From Thalassospira indica (GTDB lineage Bacteria; Pseudomonadota; Alphaproteobacteria; Rhodospirillales; Thalassospiraceae), in assembly GCF_003403095.1 (NCBI RefSeq), contig NZ_CP031555.1:1654001-1718000 (forward strand): a stretch of DNA of 64,000 nucleotides, written 5' to 3'. Below are positions 1 to 9,294 of the stretch, one piece after another. The notes below the pieces were generated by a model. It was not told where the DNA came from, made no database searches, and saw only the letters and a program-made list of their open reading frames with translations. A program made the position numbers and the translations under genes. Numbering within the stretch: position 1 is the first letter of the stretch; each line of letters begins with the position of its first letter.

Positions 1-477
1 GCCCTGATGGGCAAGGGTGGGGATGGGTTCAAGATCGCGATGTCGGTTCTTGACGTTTTCCGATCGACCGTTGCCGCAGCCGCCCTTGGCTTTGCGCGTC
101 GCGCACTTGATGAAACCATCACCCGCGTTCAGGAACGCGAACTGTTTGGTGCGCCGCTTTTTGATTTGCAGATGGTTCAGGGGCATGTCGCGGACATGGC
201 GCTTGATATCGATGCCTCGGCCCTTCTGGTTTATCGCGCTGCTTGGCTTAAGGACAGTGGTGCTGCGCGGGTTAGTCGCGAAGCGGCGATGGCCAAACTT
301 TATTCAACCGATCATGCACAAACCGTCATCGATAAGGCGGTGCAAATTCATGGCGGCGATGGTGTGCGTAGCGGGCACATCGTTGAATCGCTTTACCGGG
401 AAATTCGCGCCCTTCGCATTTATGAAGGCGCATCCGACGTCCAGAAAATAATCATCGCACGGCAAACGCTGGCGTAA
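1..477 (+). CDS. Acyl-CoA dehydrogenase, C-terminal part (5' end outside window)
   Basis: This is the C-terminal part of a flavin acyl-CoA dehydrogenase; the frame is already open at the first base, so the start lies outside the window. The 158 or so visible residues are the helical C-terminal domain, ending in the family signature [15 protein letters not shown]. Its Glu in YEG is the position of the catalytic base in medium-chain type enzymes, and the preceding IHGGDGV segment is the usual FAD/dimer-contact motif. The stop lies 25 bases before the 2-aminobenzoate-CoA ligase, so it is probably in the same operon and may oxidise a ring-cleavage CoA ester downstream of 2-aminobenzoyl-CoA. The substrate cannot be read from this fragment. 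Confidence 0.93.
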   Translation, partial: ALMGKGGDGFKIAMSVLDVFRSTVAAAALGFARRALDETITRVQERELFGAPLFDLQMVQGHVADMALDIDASALLVYRAAWLKDSGAARVSREAAMAKLYSTDHAQTVIDKAVQIHGGDGVRSGHIVESLYREIRALRIYEGASDVQKIIIARQTLA

Positions 478-502
478 TAATGGCTGTATCAGGGACTTCA
501 AA

Positions 503-2128
503 ATGCTCGGACCAACCGCACATACCGATAGCTTCACACGGGATAAATTACCCCCGTTTGCAGAATGGCCGGATATCAATCTGGATGGGTTTGATTATCC
601 CGAATATCTGAATGCCGGGGTCGAACTGACCGACAAGATGGTCGAACAGGGATTTGGCGATAACACAGCCCTGATCGGCAATGGTCGCCAGCGTACCTAT
701 AAGGAGCTGGCAGACTGGACCAACCGGATCGCCCATGCATTGGCTGAGGATTACGGGGTCAAACCGGGCAATCGCATCCTGATCCGTTCGGCCAATAACC
801 CGGCAATGGTGGCTTGCTGGCTGGCGGCGACCAAGGCCGGGGCGGTTGTGGTCAATACCATGCCGATGCTGCGTGCTGGCGAACTCGGCCAGATCGTTGA
901 CAAGGCCGAGATCGAATTTGCTCTGTGTGACACGCGCCTGATGGATGAACTGGTGGGGTGCGCCAAGGACAGCAAGTTCCTTAAAAAGGTGATCGGCTTT
1001 GACGGTACGGCCAATCATGATGCAGAGCTTGATCGCATTGCCCTGACCAAATCGGTCAAGTTTGAGGCGGTCAAGACCGGGCGCGATGATGTTGCGTTGT
1101 TGGGCTTTACATCGGGCACCACGGGCAGTCCGAAGGCGACCATGCATTTCCACCGGGATCTTTTGATCATTGCCGATGGCTATGCCAAGGAAGTGCTGAA
1201 TGTCACCCCTGATGACGTGTTTGTCGGCTCCCCGCCGCTGGCCTTTACATTCGGGCTTGGCGGTCTTGCGATCTTTCCGCTGCGGTTCGGGGCGACGGCG
1301 ACCTTGCTTGAAAAGGCATCGCCACCCAACATGATCGAAATCATCGAAACCTATAAGGCAACGGTCTGCTTTACCGCACCGACTGCGTATCGCGTGATGT
1401 TATCAGCCATGGAAGATGGTGCGGATCTGTCATCGCTGCGCGCCGCCGTGTCGGCCGGTGAAACCCTGCCAGCCCCGGTCTATGAAGCGTGGATGGAAAA
1501 AACCGGTAAGCCGATGCTTGATGGCATCGGTGCGACCGAGATGCTTCATATCTTTATTTCCAACCGATTTGGTGACAGCCACCCGGCCTGTACAGGTCGT
1601 CCGGTAACCGGATACGAGGCCAAGATTGTCGATGACAAAATGAACGAAGTGCCTGTCGGAACCGTCGGGCGCCTTGCGGTGCGCGGTCCCACGGGATGTC
1701 GTTATCTGGATGACGTGCGTCAAAGCGTCTATGTCCGCGATGGCTGGAACCTGACGGGGGATGCGTTCTTTGTTGATGAAGACGGCTACTATCATTTCGC
1801 GGCACGCAACGACGATATGATTGTGTCGTCGGGCTATAACATCGCCGGGCCAGAGGTCGAGGCGGCGTTGTTAGCACATGCATCGGTGGCGGAATGTGCG
1901 GTTGTTGGCGCACCCGATGAAGAACGCGGAACGATTGTTCAGGCCCATATTGTCCTGGCCGAAGGGTTTGATCCAACGCCCGAGATGGCCAAAGCGCTTC
2001 AGGATCATGTAAAAGCGACCATCGCGCCGTTTAAATATCCGCGCTCCGTCGTCTTTATCGAGGCGTTGCCAAAAACCGCGACTGGAAAAATCCAGCGCTT
2101 CAGACTTAAACAGGAACCGTCTGCATGA
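503..2128 (+). CDS. 2-aminobenzoate (anthranilate)-CoA ligase
   Basis: This AMP-forming acyl-CoA synthetase of the benzoate-CoA ligase group is predicted to convert anthranilate, ATP and CoA to 2-aminobenzoyl-CoA. At 541 aa it has full length. The phosphate-binding motif FTSGTTGSPKAT is near residues 200-212, the A5 motif GIGATEMLHIF typical of benzoate/aminobenzoate ligases is near 340, and the C-terminal catalytic lysine sits in KTATGKIQRF. Its stop overlaps the kynureninase start by four bases (ATGA), so the two are translationally coupled. Kynureninase makes anthranilate, which supports 2-aminobenzoate over benzoate as substrate. The aerobic 2-aminobenzoyl-CoA route (abm genes) is known from Azoarcus; the monooxygenase/reductase is not in the window. 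Confidence 0.9.
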   Translation: MLGPTAHTDSFTRDKLPPFAEWPDINLDGFDYPEYLNAGVELTDKMVEQGFGDNTALIGNGRQRTYKELADWTNRIAHALAEDYGVKPGNRILIRSANNPAMVACWLAATKAGAVVVNTMPMLRAGELGQIVDKAEIEFALCDTRLMDELVGCAKDSKFLKKVIGFDGTANHDAELDRIALTKSVKFEAVKTGRDDVALLGFTSGTTGSPKATMHFHRDLLIIADGYAKEVLNVTPDDVFVGSPPLAFTFGLGGLAIFPLRFGATATLLEKASPPNMIEIIETYKATVCFTAPTAYRVMLSAMEDGADLSSLRAAVSAGETLPAPVYEAWMEKTGKPMLDGIGATEMLHIFISNRFGDSHPACTGRPVTGYEAKIVDDKMNEVPVGTVGRLAVRGPTGCRYLDDVRQSVYVRDGWNLTGDAFFVDEDGYYHFAARNDDMIVSSGYNIAGPEVEAALLAHASVAECAVVGAPDEERGTIVQAHIVLAEGFDPTPEMAKALQDHVKATIAPFKYPRSVVFIEALPKTATGKIQRFRLKQEPSA

Positions 2129-3318
2129 CCGACTTTGCCGCCACCAAATCCCTGTTCCATATCCCGAAAGGTGTGATTTACCTTGATGGGAACTCGCTTG
2201 GCGTGCTGCCGAAAACGGCGGGCAACCGCGCCAAGGAGATGATCGAACAGGAATGGGGGGAAATGCTGATCCGTGGCTGGAACGATGCCAAATGGATGGA
2301 GCAACCCGAACGTGTCGGCAATCTTGTCGCACGTTTGATCGGGGCGGCACCCGGTACTGTGGTGATGGGCGATACCCTGTCAATCAAGGTCTATCAGGCC
2401 TTGGCAAGCGCGCTTGAAATGCGCCCGGATCGCAAGGTGATCGTTTCTGACAATGGCAACTTCCCGACCGATCTTTATATGGCGGATGGTCTGATCAAGT
2501 CGCTTGGTCGTGGTCATGTGCTTAAGACCCCGAACCCGGAAGATGTCGAAAGCCTGATCAACGAAGATATGGCGGTGCTGATGCTGACCCAGGTGGATTA
2601 CCGCACGGGCCGCATGCACGACATGAAACGCCTAACCGATCTGGCGCATGCCGCTGGTGCGCTGGTGATATGGGATTTGGCGCATTCGGGCGGGGCTGTG
2701 CCGGTTGATCTGGCGGGATGCAATGCCGATTTCGCAGTGGGCTGTACGTACAAGTATCTGAATGGTGGCCCCGGTGCACCGGCCTTTATCTATGTCCGCC
2801 CGGATCATGCCAAGGTCGCCCGCCCGGCACTTTCGGGCTGGTTGGGGCACGCGGCCCCCTTTGCCTTTGATCCCGATTATACCCCGGCACCGGATGTATC
2901 GCGCATGCGTGTCGGCACACCGCCGGTCATTCAGATGACCGTGTTGGAAGAAGCGATGAAGGCATGGGACGGCGTTGACATGGCCGATATCCGCAAACGC
3001 AGTATCGAGTTGTGTGAACAATTCATCGCCGGGGTCGAGGCAAATTGCCCGATGCTGGAACTGGCAAGCCCGCGCAATCCCCAAGAACGTGGATCGCAGG
3101 TGTCGTTCAAGTTTGATCAGGGCTATGCGGTTATGCAGGCCTTGATCGCGCGCGGTGTGATTGGTGACTTCCGCGCACCGGATGTCATCCGTTTTGGCTT
3201 TACCCCGCTTTATATCGACAAGGGTGATGTTGATGGTGCGGTGAAAATTTTGGCTGAAATCATGGAAATCCGCGCTTGGGACAAGCCGGAATTCCACAAA
3301 CGCAACGCGGTGACCTGA
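2125..3318 (+). CDS. kynU: Kynureninase
   Basis: This PLP-dependent fold-type I hydrolase cleaves L-kynurenine to anthranilate and L-alanine in the cytoplasm. At 397 aa it is close to the usual length. The N-terminus carries the YLDGNSLG motif that kynureninases share. The PLP Schiff-base lysine is K210 in [13 protein letters not shown], the most diagnostic stretch of the family. The start overlaps the CoA-ligase stop by four bases and the stop is one base before the kynA start, so ligase, kynU and kynA form one tight operon. That order links tryptophan directly to anthranilate and its CoA ester. A kynB/formamidase gene is not seen here. Confidence 0.97.
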   Translation: MTDFAATKSLFHIPKGVIYLDGNSLGVLPKTAGNRAKEMIEQEWGEMLIRGWNDAKWMEQPERVGNLVARLIGAAPGTVVMGDTLSIKVYQALASALEMRPDRKVIVSDNGNFPTDLYMADGLIKSLGRGHVLKTPNPEDVESLINEDMAVLMLTQVDYRTGRMHDMKRLTDLAHAAGALVIWDLAHSGGAVPVDLAGCNADFAVGCTYKYLNGGPGAPAFIYVRPDHAKVARPALSGWLGHAAPFAFDPDYTPAPDVSRMRVGTPPVIQMTVLEEAMKAWDGVDMADIRKRSIELCEQFIAGVEANCPMLELASPRNPQERGSQVSFKFDQGYAVMQALIARGVIGDFRAPDVIRFGFTPLYIDKGDVDGAVKILAEIMEIRAWDKPEFHKRNAVT

Positions 3319-3319
3319 G

Positions 3320-4168
3320 ATGGCAAAGCAGACCTCGCCATATGATCCAAGCGCGGAAGGTGCGCGCACGGATTTCTCCGATCAGATGTCCTATGGGGAT
3401 TATCTGTCGCTTGATGCAATCCTGACAGCGCAGCATCCACAATCGGATGCCCATGATGAAATGCTTTTCATCATTCAGCACCAGACGTCAGAACTTTGGA
3501 TGAAGCTTGCCATTCGCGAAATCAGTGCGGCCCGCAAGGCGATCCATGGTGGTGATCTGCGCCCGGCGTTCAAGATGCTGGCGCGTGTGTCGCGCATTTT
3601 CGAGCAGCTTAACAACGCATGGGATGTCCTTCGTACCATGACGCCAAGCGACTATACGACGTTTCGCGATGCGCTTGGCCCGTCATCGGGGTTCCAGTCC
3701 TATCAGTATCGTCTGATCGAATTCATGCTGGGCAATCGCAACCACGCGATGTTGCGCCCGCATGCGCACCGCGAAGACATCACCGAAATGCTCAAGGCGG
3801 AGCTGGCAACACCAAGCCTGTATGACGAAGCCCTTTGCTTGCTGAATGCAGAAGACGGGATTGAAGTGCCAGCAGACGTTCTGAACCGTGATGTGTCGGC
3901 ACCCTATCTGGCGGATGATGCGGTGATTGCCGCCTGGCAAAAGGTTTACAGCGATCCGGGCAAATACTGGTCGCTTTATGAATTGGCGGAAAAGCTGGTC
4001 GATTTCGAAGACTATTTCCGGCGATGGCGCTTTAACCATGTCACGACGGTCGAACGCGTGATCGGGTTCAAGCGTGGCACTGGCGGCACGGGAGGCGTCA
4101 GTTACCTGAAGAAAATGTTGGAAGTAGAACTGTTTCCGGAACTCTGGCGGGTACGAACCGCGCTTTGA
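3320..4168 (+). CDS. kynA: Tryptophan 2,3-dioxygenase
   Basis: This heme dioxygenase opens the indole ring of L-tryptophan to N-formylkynurenine, the first step of the kynurenine pathway. At 282 aa it has the bacterial length. Residues around 47-65 ([14 protein letters not shown]) are the strongly conserved substrate-pocket helix. The proximal heme ligand is H240 in [11 protein letters not shown], followed by the glycine-rich GTGGTGG loop that closes over the amino acid. It starts one base after the kynU stop. With kynU and the CoA ligase it supports aerobic tryptophan catabolism through 2-aminobenzoyl-CoA. The 137-base gap that follows shows no convincing terminator, so read-through into the transporter genes is possible. 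Confidence 0.97.
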   Translation: MAKQTSPYDPSAEGARTDFSDQMSYGDYLSLDAILTAQHPQSDAHDEMLFIIQHQTSELWMKLAIREISAARKAIHGGDLRPAFKMLARVSRIFEQLNNAWDVLRTMTPSDYTTFRDALGPSSGFQSYQYRLIEFMLGNRNHAMLRPHAHREDITEMLKAELATPSLYDEALCLLNAEDGIEVPADVLNRDVSAPYLADDAVIAAWQKVYSDPGKYWSLYELAEKLVDFEDYFRRWRFNHVTTVERVIGFKRGTGGTGGVSYLKKMLEVELFPELWRVRTAL

Positions 4169-4305
4169 GGATGGACGGACCGGATGCAAATACTGCAAAA
4201 TCAGGGGCAGGCATCAGGTTCACTAAAACCGTGACGCATAAAGACATAAATGTCGCGGGATCAACGTGTTGCTAAATGAAAAATTGTATAAACACGGAGG
4301 CTTAA

Positions 4306-5445
4306 ATGAAGGGTATTAAGACAACCATCGCAGCAGCTGCTGCTTTGCTTGCAGCCGGAGCTGCGCAGGCAGAGCCGGTCAAGGTGGGTATGATCACCAC
4401 ACTTTCTGGCGGTGGTGCAGGGCTCGGTATTGATGCACGTGACGGCTTTATGCTTGCTGTCAAACAGGCAAACAATCCCGATCTTGAAGTCGTTATCGAA
4501 GACGATCAGCGCAAACCGGATATCGCGGTTCAGCTGGCCGATAAAATGATCCAGCAGGACAAGGTTGATGTTCTGACCGGTATCATCTGGTCGAACCTTG
4601 CGATGGCGGTTGTGCCGTCTGCGGTGGCTCAGGACAAGATCTACATGTCGGTTAACGCGGCACCATCGCAGCTGGCAGGCAAGGGCTGCAACAAGAACTA
4701 TTTCAGCGTATCCTATCAGAACGACAACCTGCATGAAGCCGCCGGTGGCTATGCTTCGAGTGCCGGTTATGAAAAGGCGTTCATCCTTGCGCCGAACTAT
4801 CCGGCTGGTAAAGATTCACTGACCGGCTTCAAGCGCTTCTTCTTTGGCGATATCACCAACGAAGTTTACACCAAGCTTGGTCAAACCGACTACGCAGCTG
4901 AAATTGCACAAATTCGTGCGTCGGATGCCGATCACGTATTCTTCTTCCTGCCGGGCGGCATGGGCATCGCGTTCATGAAGCAGTATGCCCAGTCTGGCGT
5001 CGACAAGCCGCTGATTGGTCCGGCCTTCTCGATGGATCAGGGCATCCTCGGTGCCGTTGGTGACGCAGCACTTGGTGTGAAAAACACCTCGAACTGGTCG
5101 AAAGATATCGACAATCCGACCAACGCAGCTTTCGTTGAGACCTTCCAGGCTGAATATGGTCGTCTGCCGTCGCTCTATGCATCGTTTGGCTTCGATACTG
5201 CCAATCTGCTGCTGTCGGCGATGGATAAGGCAAGCATTTCGGACAAGGATGCCTTCCGTGAAGCCCTGCGTGCGGCTGATTTCAATTCCGTGCGCGGCAA
5301 GTTCACTTTCGGTCCGAACCAGCATCCGATCCAGGATCTGTATGTCCGTGAAGTCGTCAAAGAAGGCGATGTGCTGACCAACAAGATCATTGGTACGGCG
5401 CTGACGGATCACTCTGACGCCTATGCGTCGGAATGCTCGATGTAA
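4306..5445 (+). CDS. ABC transporter substrate-binding protein (Leu/Ile/Val-binding type)
   Basis: This is a periplasmic type I binding protein of the LivJ/Peripla_BP_6 group. The signal peptide covers about residues 1-22 (charged start, alanine-rich core, AQA cleavage site). The mature part begins with PVKVGMITTLSGGGAG, the usual first strand of the family. At 379 aa it has normal length. A good GGAGG lies five bases before the ATG. It is followed by two permeases and two ATPases in the same direction, giving a complete importer. Lying between kyn genes and a thioesterase/Rid pair, the ligand is more likely an aromatic compound (kynurenine, anthranilate, tryptophan or benzoate-like) than a branched-chain amino acid. 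This is inference from position. Confidence 0.93.
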   Translation: MKGIKTTIAAAAALLAAGAAQAEPVKVGMITTLSGGGAGLGIDARDGFMLAVKQANNPDLEVVIEDDQRKPDIAVQLADKMIQQDKVDVLTGIIWSNLAMAVVPSAVAQDKIYMSVNAAPSQLAGKGCNKNYFSVSYQNDNLHEAAGGYASSAGYEKAFILAPNYPAGKDSLTGFKRFFFGDITNEVYTKLGQTDYAAEIAQIRASDADHVFFFLPGGMGIAFMKQYAQSGVDKPLIGPAFSMDQGILGAVGDAALGVKNTSNWSKDIDNPTNAAFVETFQAEYGRLPSLYASFGFDTANLLLSAMDKASISDKDAFREALRAADFNSVRGKFTFGPNQHPIQDLYVREVVKEGDVLTNKIIGTALTDHSDAYASECSM

Positions 5446-5465
5446 TAAAGAGCTGACAAGAGGCC

Positions 5466-5496
5466 GGGGGCCGGTTTCGATTTTGTAATTGGCCCC
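5466..5496 (+). terminator. Possible weak attenuating hairpin after the binding-protein gene
   Basis: GGGGCC (5467-5472) can pair with GGCCCC (5491-5496) around an 18-base T-rich loop, just after the binding-protein stop and before the permease ribosome site. Such hairpins often lower expression of membrane subunits relative to the abundant binding protein. The stem is only six base pairs, so this is tentative. Confidence 0.25.
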
Positions 5497-5524
5497 TGAC
5501 CACCTTGTGACGGAGTTTCCAATA

Positions 5525-6442
5525 ATGTTCTCTCTTTTTCTGGAGCAGCTGTTAAACGGCCTTCAGTCCGGTGTGATGCTGTTTTTGATGGCATCGGGGC
5601 TGACGCTGGTTTTCGGTGTGATGGGGCTGATTAACCTTGCCCATGGCTCCCTTTATATGATCGGTGCGTTTGCCTGTGCGGCTGTGGCTGCATGGACCGG
5701 ATCTTTCTGGCTGGGGCTTGTCGCCAGTCTGATGGCGGCTGCAATTGCCGGTGCACTGGTCGAAATGTTGATTATCCGCCGTCTTTATAACCGGGATCAC
5801 CTTGATCAGGTTCTGGCGACTTTTGCGCTTATTTTGATTTTTTCCGAGGGCACCCGCTGGATTTTCGGATCCTTCCCGCTGTTTTTAAGCGTGCCTGATT
5901 TCCTGACCGGCACTGTTATCTTGCCGGGCGGATCGCAATATCCGCTTTTCCGTTTGGCTATTATTGTCGCCGGGCTTGCTGTTGCGGTCGGTTTGTTCCT
6001 GTTGATCGGCAAAACCCGTCTTGGCATCCGTATCCGTGCGGGCGAGGCGGACCGTGGCATGATCGCGGCCCTTGGTGTCGATATTGATCGTCTTTACACC
6101 ATCGTTTTTGCCCTTGGGGCTGCGTTGGCCGGGCTGGCCGGTGCCTTTGTCGGCACGACCCAGTCGGTTCAGGTTGGCATGGGCGAACCGGTTCTGATTT
6201 TGGCCTTTGTCGTGATCGTCATTGGCGGTATCGGCTCCATTAAAGGCGCGTTGGTCGGCTCCTTGCTGGTTGGGTTTACCGACACGATGGGGCGGTTCCT
6301 GTTGCCGCATGCTTTTGCGACCTTCCTTGATCCGTCAAGTGCCACGGCGATTGGCTCGGCACTGGCATCCATGTTGATTTATATCGTGATGGCGCTGGTT
6401 CTGTTCCTGCGGCCAAGCGGTCTGTTCGGGGCGACTTCCTGA
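5525..6442 (+). CDS. livH: Branched-chain-type ABC transporter permease (LivH type)
   Basis: This integral inner-membrane permease of the LivH family is one half of the channel of the importer encoded here. At 305 aa with about eight hydrophobic segments it fits the family. The opening FLEQLLNGLQSGVMLFLMASGLTLVFGVMGLINLAHGSLYM is characteristic (QSG and NLAHG motifs), and GEADRGMIAALGV is the cytoplasmic loop that contacts the ATPase. I chose the ATG at 5525 because CGGAG lies about nine bases upstream and the family starts here; an in-frame upstream start at 5489 would add a non-conserved polar leader. The stop overlaps the next permease start by one base. The substrate is not known from sequence. 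Confidence 0.93.
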   Translation: MFSLFLEQLLNGLQSGVMLFLMASGLTLVFGVMGLINLAHGSLYMIGAFACAAVAAWTGSFWLGLVASLMAAAIAGALVEMLIIRRLYNRDHLDQVLATFALILIFSEGTRWIFGSFPLFLSVPDFLTGTVILPGGSQYPLFRLAIIVAGLAVAVGLFLLIGKTRLGIRIRAGEADRGMIAALGVDIDRLYTIVFALGAALAGLAGAFVGTTQSVQVGMGEPVLILAFVVIVIGGIGSIKGALVGSLLVGFTDTMGRFLLPHAFATFLDPSSATAIGSALASMLIYIVMALVLFLRPSGLFGATS

Positions 6443-7428
6443 TGACCATGAACCGCGAGTTTCTGATTAATTCCATTCTTGCGATTGCGCTCATCGCCGT
6501 ACCGTTGGTCGCGCTTGGCATGGATGAACCATTCATCATCACCCTGGCCACCAAGGTCGCGATCTTTGCCATGGCCGGTGTCGGGCTTAACCTTGTGCTG
6601 GGCTATGGCGGGCTTGTGTCGTTCGGACATGCGGCGTTCTTTGGTATTGGCGGTTATGCTGCCGGTATCCTTGCCAGCCATGCGCTGAACTATGAACCGA
6701 TCATGGAAAGCCCGTTCGTGATCGAAGGTACAACCCAGATGATTGTTATCTGGATCGTTGCCCTTGTGGTCTCGGCACTTGTTGCGCTGGTGATCGGGGC
6801 GATCACGCTGCGCACCAGCGGGGTCTATTTCATCATGATCACGCTGGCCTTTGCGCAGATGATCTATTACTTCGCGATCTCCTGGCCGGCTTATGGCGGG
6901 GAAGACGGGTTGTCGATCTATGTGCGTAATGGCTTCCCGGGGATCAACACCCTTGATCCGATCAGCTTCTTTGCCCTTTGTGCCGTGATGCTGGCGATTG
7001 CGATGGTGTTCTCGGCCGTTCTGATCCGGTCACGCTTCGGTCTTGCCCTTCAGGGTGCGCGTCAGAACCCGCAACGCATGACAGCGGTTGGCATTGCGCC
7101 GTTTCGCATTCGTCTGGTTGCCTTTGTGATTTCGGCGATGATCACCGCCCTTGCCGGCGCGCTTTATGCCGATCTCAACCGTTTTGTCAGCCCGACAATG
7201 CTGTCCTGGCATATGTCAGGTGAAATCATGGTGTTTGTCATCCTGGGTGGGGTCGGGCGTTTGTTTGGCCCGCTTGCCGGTGCGGCCCTTTACATCATTC
7301 TGGAACATTTGCTCGGCGGTGTTTGGGAATTCTGGCAATTGCCGTTGGGCGTTCTGTTGTTGCTGGTCGTGCTGTTTGCGCGCGGTGGACTTGTCGGTGT
7401 TCTGGCGGGGGAGCGTAAACATGTCTGA
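6442..7428 (+). CDS. livM: Branched-chain-type ABC transporter permease (LivM type)
   Basis: This is the second membrane subunit, LivM family, 328 aa. Hallmarks are GVGLNLVLGYGGLVSFGHAAFFGIGGY near residues 45-75 and the ATPase-coupling loop SRFGLALQGARQNPQRMTAVGI near 200. The start codon overlaps the stop of the preceding permease (TGATG) and the end overlaps the next ATPase by eight bases, so these subunits are translated together. An insertion of roughly 25 residues after the first helices, containing NYEPIMESPFVIEG, gives a larger periplasmic loop than plain LivM. With its partner it should form the channel for the importer of the kyn region. Confidence 0.92.
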   Translation: MTMNREFLINSILAIALIAVPLVALGMDEPFIITLATKVAIFAMAGVGLNLVLGYGGLVSFGHAAFFGIGGYAAGILASHALNYEPIMESPFVIEGTTQMIVIWIVALVVSALVALVIGAITLRTSGVYFIMITLAFAQMIYYFAISWPAYGGEDGLSIYVRNGFPGINTLDPISFFALCAVMLAIAMVFSAVLIRSRFGLALQGARQNPQRMTAVGIAPFRIRLVAFVISAMITALAGALYADLNRFVSPTMLSWHMSGEIMVFVILGGVGRLFGPLAGAALYIILEHLLGGVWEFWQLPLGVLLLLVVLFARGGLVGVLAGERKHV

Positions 7429-8170
7429 TGCCATTCTTTCGCTTTCTGATGTCACCAAGCAGTTCGGGTCGCTTCTGGCCAGTGACAGTGTCACGCTTGA
7501 TCTGCGACCGGGCGAAATTCACGCCCTGATCGGTCCAAACGGGGCAGGTAAATCCACCCTGATCAAACAGATCGCGGGCGAGATTAAATCTGACCGCGGC
7601 GATATCCATTTCAACGGTCAGAACATCAACGCGCTTGATGCGGTGGCACGATCCCGCGTGGGGCTTGCCCGAACGTTTCAGGTGTCATCCCTGATGCCGG
7701 AATTTTCGGTCCTGCAAAACGTCATGCTGGCGCGCCAGTCGGTCAGCGGCAACGTGTTTCGTTTCTTTAAGCCGGTGCTGGGTGACAAGTCGCTGGTCGA
7801 ACCGGCCATGGCACAGCTTGAACGGGTTGGCCTGGCGGGCCGGGCGCAGATGCGTGCAGCCGATATCTCGCACGGGGAACGTCGCCAGCTTGAAATGGCG
7901 GTCGCCCTTGCCCTGGAACCCAAGGCGTTTCTGTTGGATGAACCGATGGCCGGTATGGGGCCGGAGGGTTCCAAACGTCTGACCGGGTTCCTTGATGGTT
8001 TGCGCGGACAGGCACCGATCCTTCTGGTCGAACATGACATGGATGCGGTCTTTGCGCTGGCAGACCGGATTTCGGTTCTGGTTTATGGCCGGATTATTGC
8101 CACCGGCACGGTGGACGAAATCCGCGGCAATGATGATGTCAAACGTGCCTATCTCGGGGAGGAAGCCTGA
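7421..8170 (+). CDS. livG: Branched-chain-type ABC transporter ATPase (LivG type)
   Basis: This cytoplasmic ATPase is one of two in the importer; at 249 aa it has LivG length. Walker A GPNGAGKST is near residues 38-46, the Q-loop lies in ARTFQVSSL, the signature is ISHGERRQLEMA (the SHGE variant common in LivG) near 146, and Walker B is KAFLLDEPMAGMG. The start at 7421 was chosen because SDAILSLSDVTKQFG is the typical N-terminus and GGGGGAG lies just upstream; the frame remains open for 90 codons further upstream, inside livM, but that part is not conserved. It overlaps livM by eight bases and ends one base before the next ATPase start. Confidence 0.93.
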   Translation: MSDAILSLSDVTKQFGSLLASDSVTLDLRPGEIHALIGPNGAGKSTLIKQIAGEIKSDRGDIHFNGQNINALDAVARSRVGLARTFQVSSLMPEFSVLQNVMLARQSVSGNVFRFFKPVLGDKSLVEPAMAQLERVGLAGRAQMRAADISHGERRQLEMAVALALEPKAFLLDEPMAGMGPEGSKRLTGFLDGLRGQAPILLVEHDMDAVFALADRISVLVYGRIIATGTVDEIRGNDDVKRAYLGEEA

Positions 8171-8171
8171 T

Positions 8172-8861
8172 ATGACTGCACTTCTCGAACTTGGTGGCGT
8201 TACCGCGTTTTATGGCGCGTCACAGGCCCTGTTTGGCATTGACTTGTCCCTGAACGAAGGCGAGGCCGTCGCCCTTATGGGCCGCAACGGCATGGGCAAG
8301 ACGACAACGATCAAAACCATCTGTCGTATGATGGAACATCGTGATGGTTCGATCCACTTTGCCGGGCAGGATCTGGCGAAGATGCCATCGCACAAGGCGG
8401 CCCGCCTTGGTCTTGGTCTGGTGCCCGAAGGACGCCGGTGTTTTGCCCAGCTAAGTGTGACGGAAAACCTGATTGCTGCCGCTCGTCCGGGCGAATGGGA
8501 TTTTGACCGGGTGGCGGGACTGTTTCCGCGTCTGGCCGAACGCCGTGATCAAAAGGCCATGACCCTTTCGGGCGGTGAACAACAGATGCTGGCAATTGGT
8601 CGGGCGCTGATGACCAATCCGCGTTTGCTGATCCTCGATGAAGCAACCGAGGGGCTGGCACCCGTCGTGCGTCAGGAAATCTGGGCGGCGATCAATCAGC
8701 TTAAACAATTGGGGCTGACGATCCTTGTGGTCGATAAATCGCTTAAGGAACTTTCAGGTGTGGCGGACCGCTATGTGATCGTCGAAAAGGGCATCACGGC
8801 CTGGACCGGTGCGGTGAACGAACTGACCGACGATTTGGCTGACCGGTATCTGGGGGTCTGA
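8172..8861 (+). CDS. livF: Branched-chain-type ABC transporter ATPase (LivF type)
   Basis: This is the second ATPase, LivF family, 229 aa. Walker A is GRNGMGKTT near residues 36-44, GLVPEGRRCFAQLSVTENL is the family-specific Q-loop region, LSGGEQQMLAIGRAL is the signature near 132, and LLILDEATEGLAP is Walker B with the DEATEGLAP run typical of LivF. The ATG at 8172 follows the livG stop by one base. The stop is one base before the thioesterase start, so transport and enzyme genes are cotranscribed. It pairs with LivG to drive import. Confidence 0.93.
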   Translation: MTALLELGGVTAFYGASQALFGIDLSLNEGEAVALMGRNGMGKTTTIKTICRMMEHRDGSIHFAGQDLAKMPSHKAARLGLGLVPEGRRCFAQLSVTENLIAAARPGEWDFDRVAGLFPRLAERRDQKAMTLSGGEQQMLAIGRALMTNPRLLILDEATEGLAPVVRQEIWAAINQLKQLGLTILVVDKSLKELSGVADRYVIVEKGITAWTGAVNELTDDLADRYLGV

Positions 8862-8862
8862 T

Positions 8863-9294
8863 ATGGCGGCATTCACCTATACCCAGAAAGTTATGTTCCA
8901 ACATTGCGATCCGGCGGGGATTGTTTTCTATCCCCGCTATTTCGAGATGGTGAATGCCACGGTCGAGGAATGGTTTGATCAGGTCATCGGGTTCGGGTTT
9001 CCGACCATGCATGGCCCGATGAAGGTTGCCGTTCCGACAGCGGCACTCAGTGTCGCGTTTACTGCGCCAAGCAAGCTCGGCGATGTTTTGGAATTCTGTC
9101 TGATCCCGACCCGGATCGGACGTTCCAGCTTAGATCTGGAAATCACCGCACGATCAGGTGCCGAGCAACGCCTGAAAACAACGGTCACCCTGGTTTTTAC
9201 GAAACACGGGGCCGGAAAGTCAGTGGCATGGCCAGATGATTTGCGTGCCAAAATCGAAAAAGAAATCAATCAAGTGGTAGAAAACAATGCATAA
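8863..9294 (+). CDS. 4-hydroxybenzoyl-CoA thioesterase-family acyl-CoA thioesterase
   Basis: This small hotdog-fold thioesterase (143 aa) belongs to the 4HBT/YbgC class. The motif HCDPAGIVFYPRYFEMVN near residues 15-32 holds the aspartate that acts in catalysis in 4-hydroxybenzoyl-CoA thioesterase. It should hydrolyse an aryl- or acyl-CoA in the cytoplasm. Placed at the end of the kyn/2-aminobenzoyl-CoA operon, a likely role is rescue of CoA from a stalled aromatic CoA ester such as 2-aminobenzoyl-CoA. It starts one base after the livF stop and overlaps the Rid-family gene by eight bases. The exact substrate is inferred from context only. Confidence 0.85.
   Translation: MAAFTYTQKVMFQHCDPAGIVFYPRYFEMVNATVEEWFDQVIGFGFPTMHGPMKVAVPTAALSVAFTAPSKLGDVLEFCLIPTRIGRSSLDLEITARSGAEQRLKTTVTLVFTKHGAGKSVAWPDDLRAKIEKEINQVVENNA

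Noticed and set aside
4269..4292. TTGCTA and TATAAA as a sigma-70 promoter before the binding-protein gene
   Set aside because: Spacer is only 12 bases, too short for a normal promoter.
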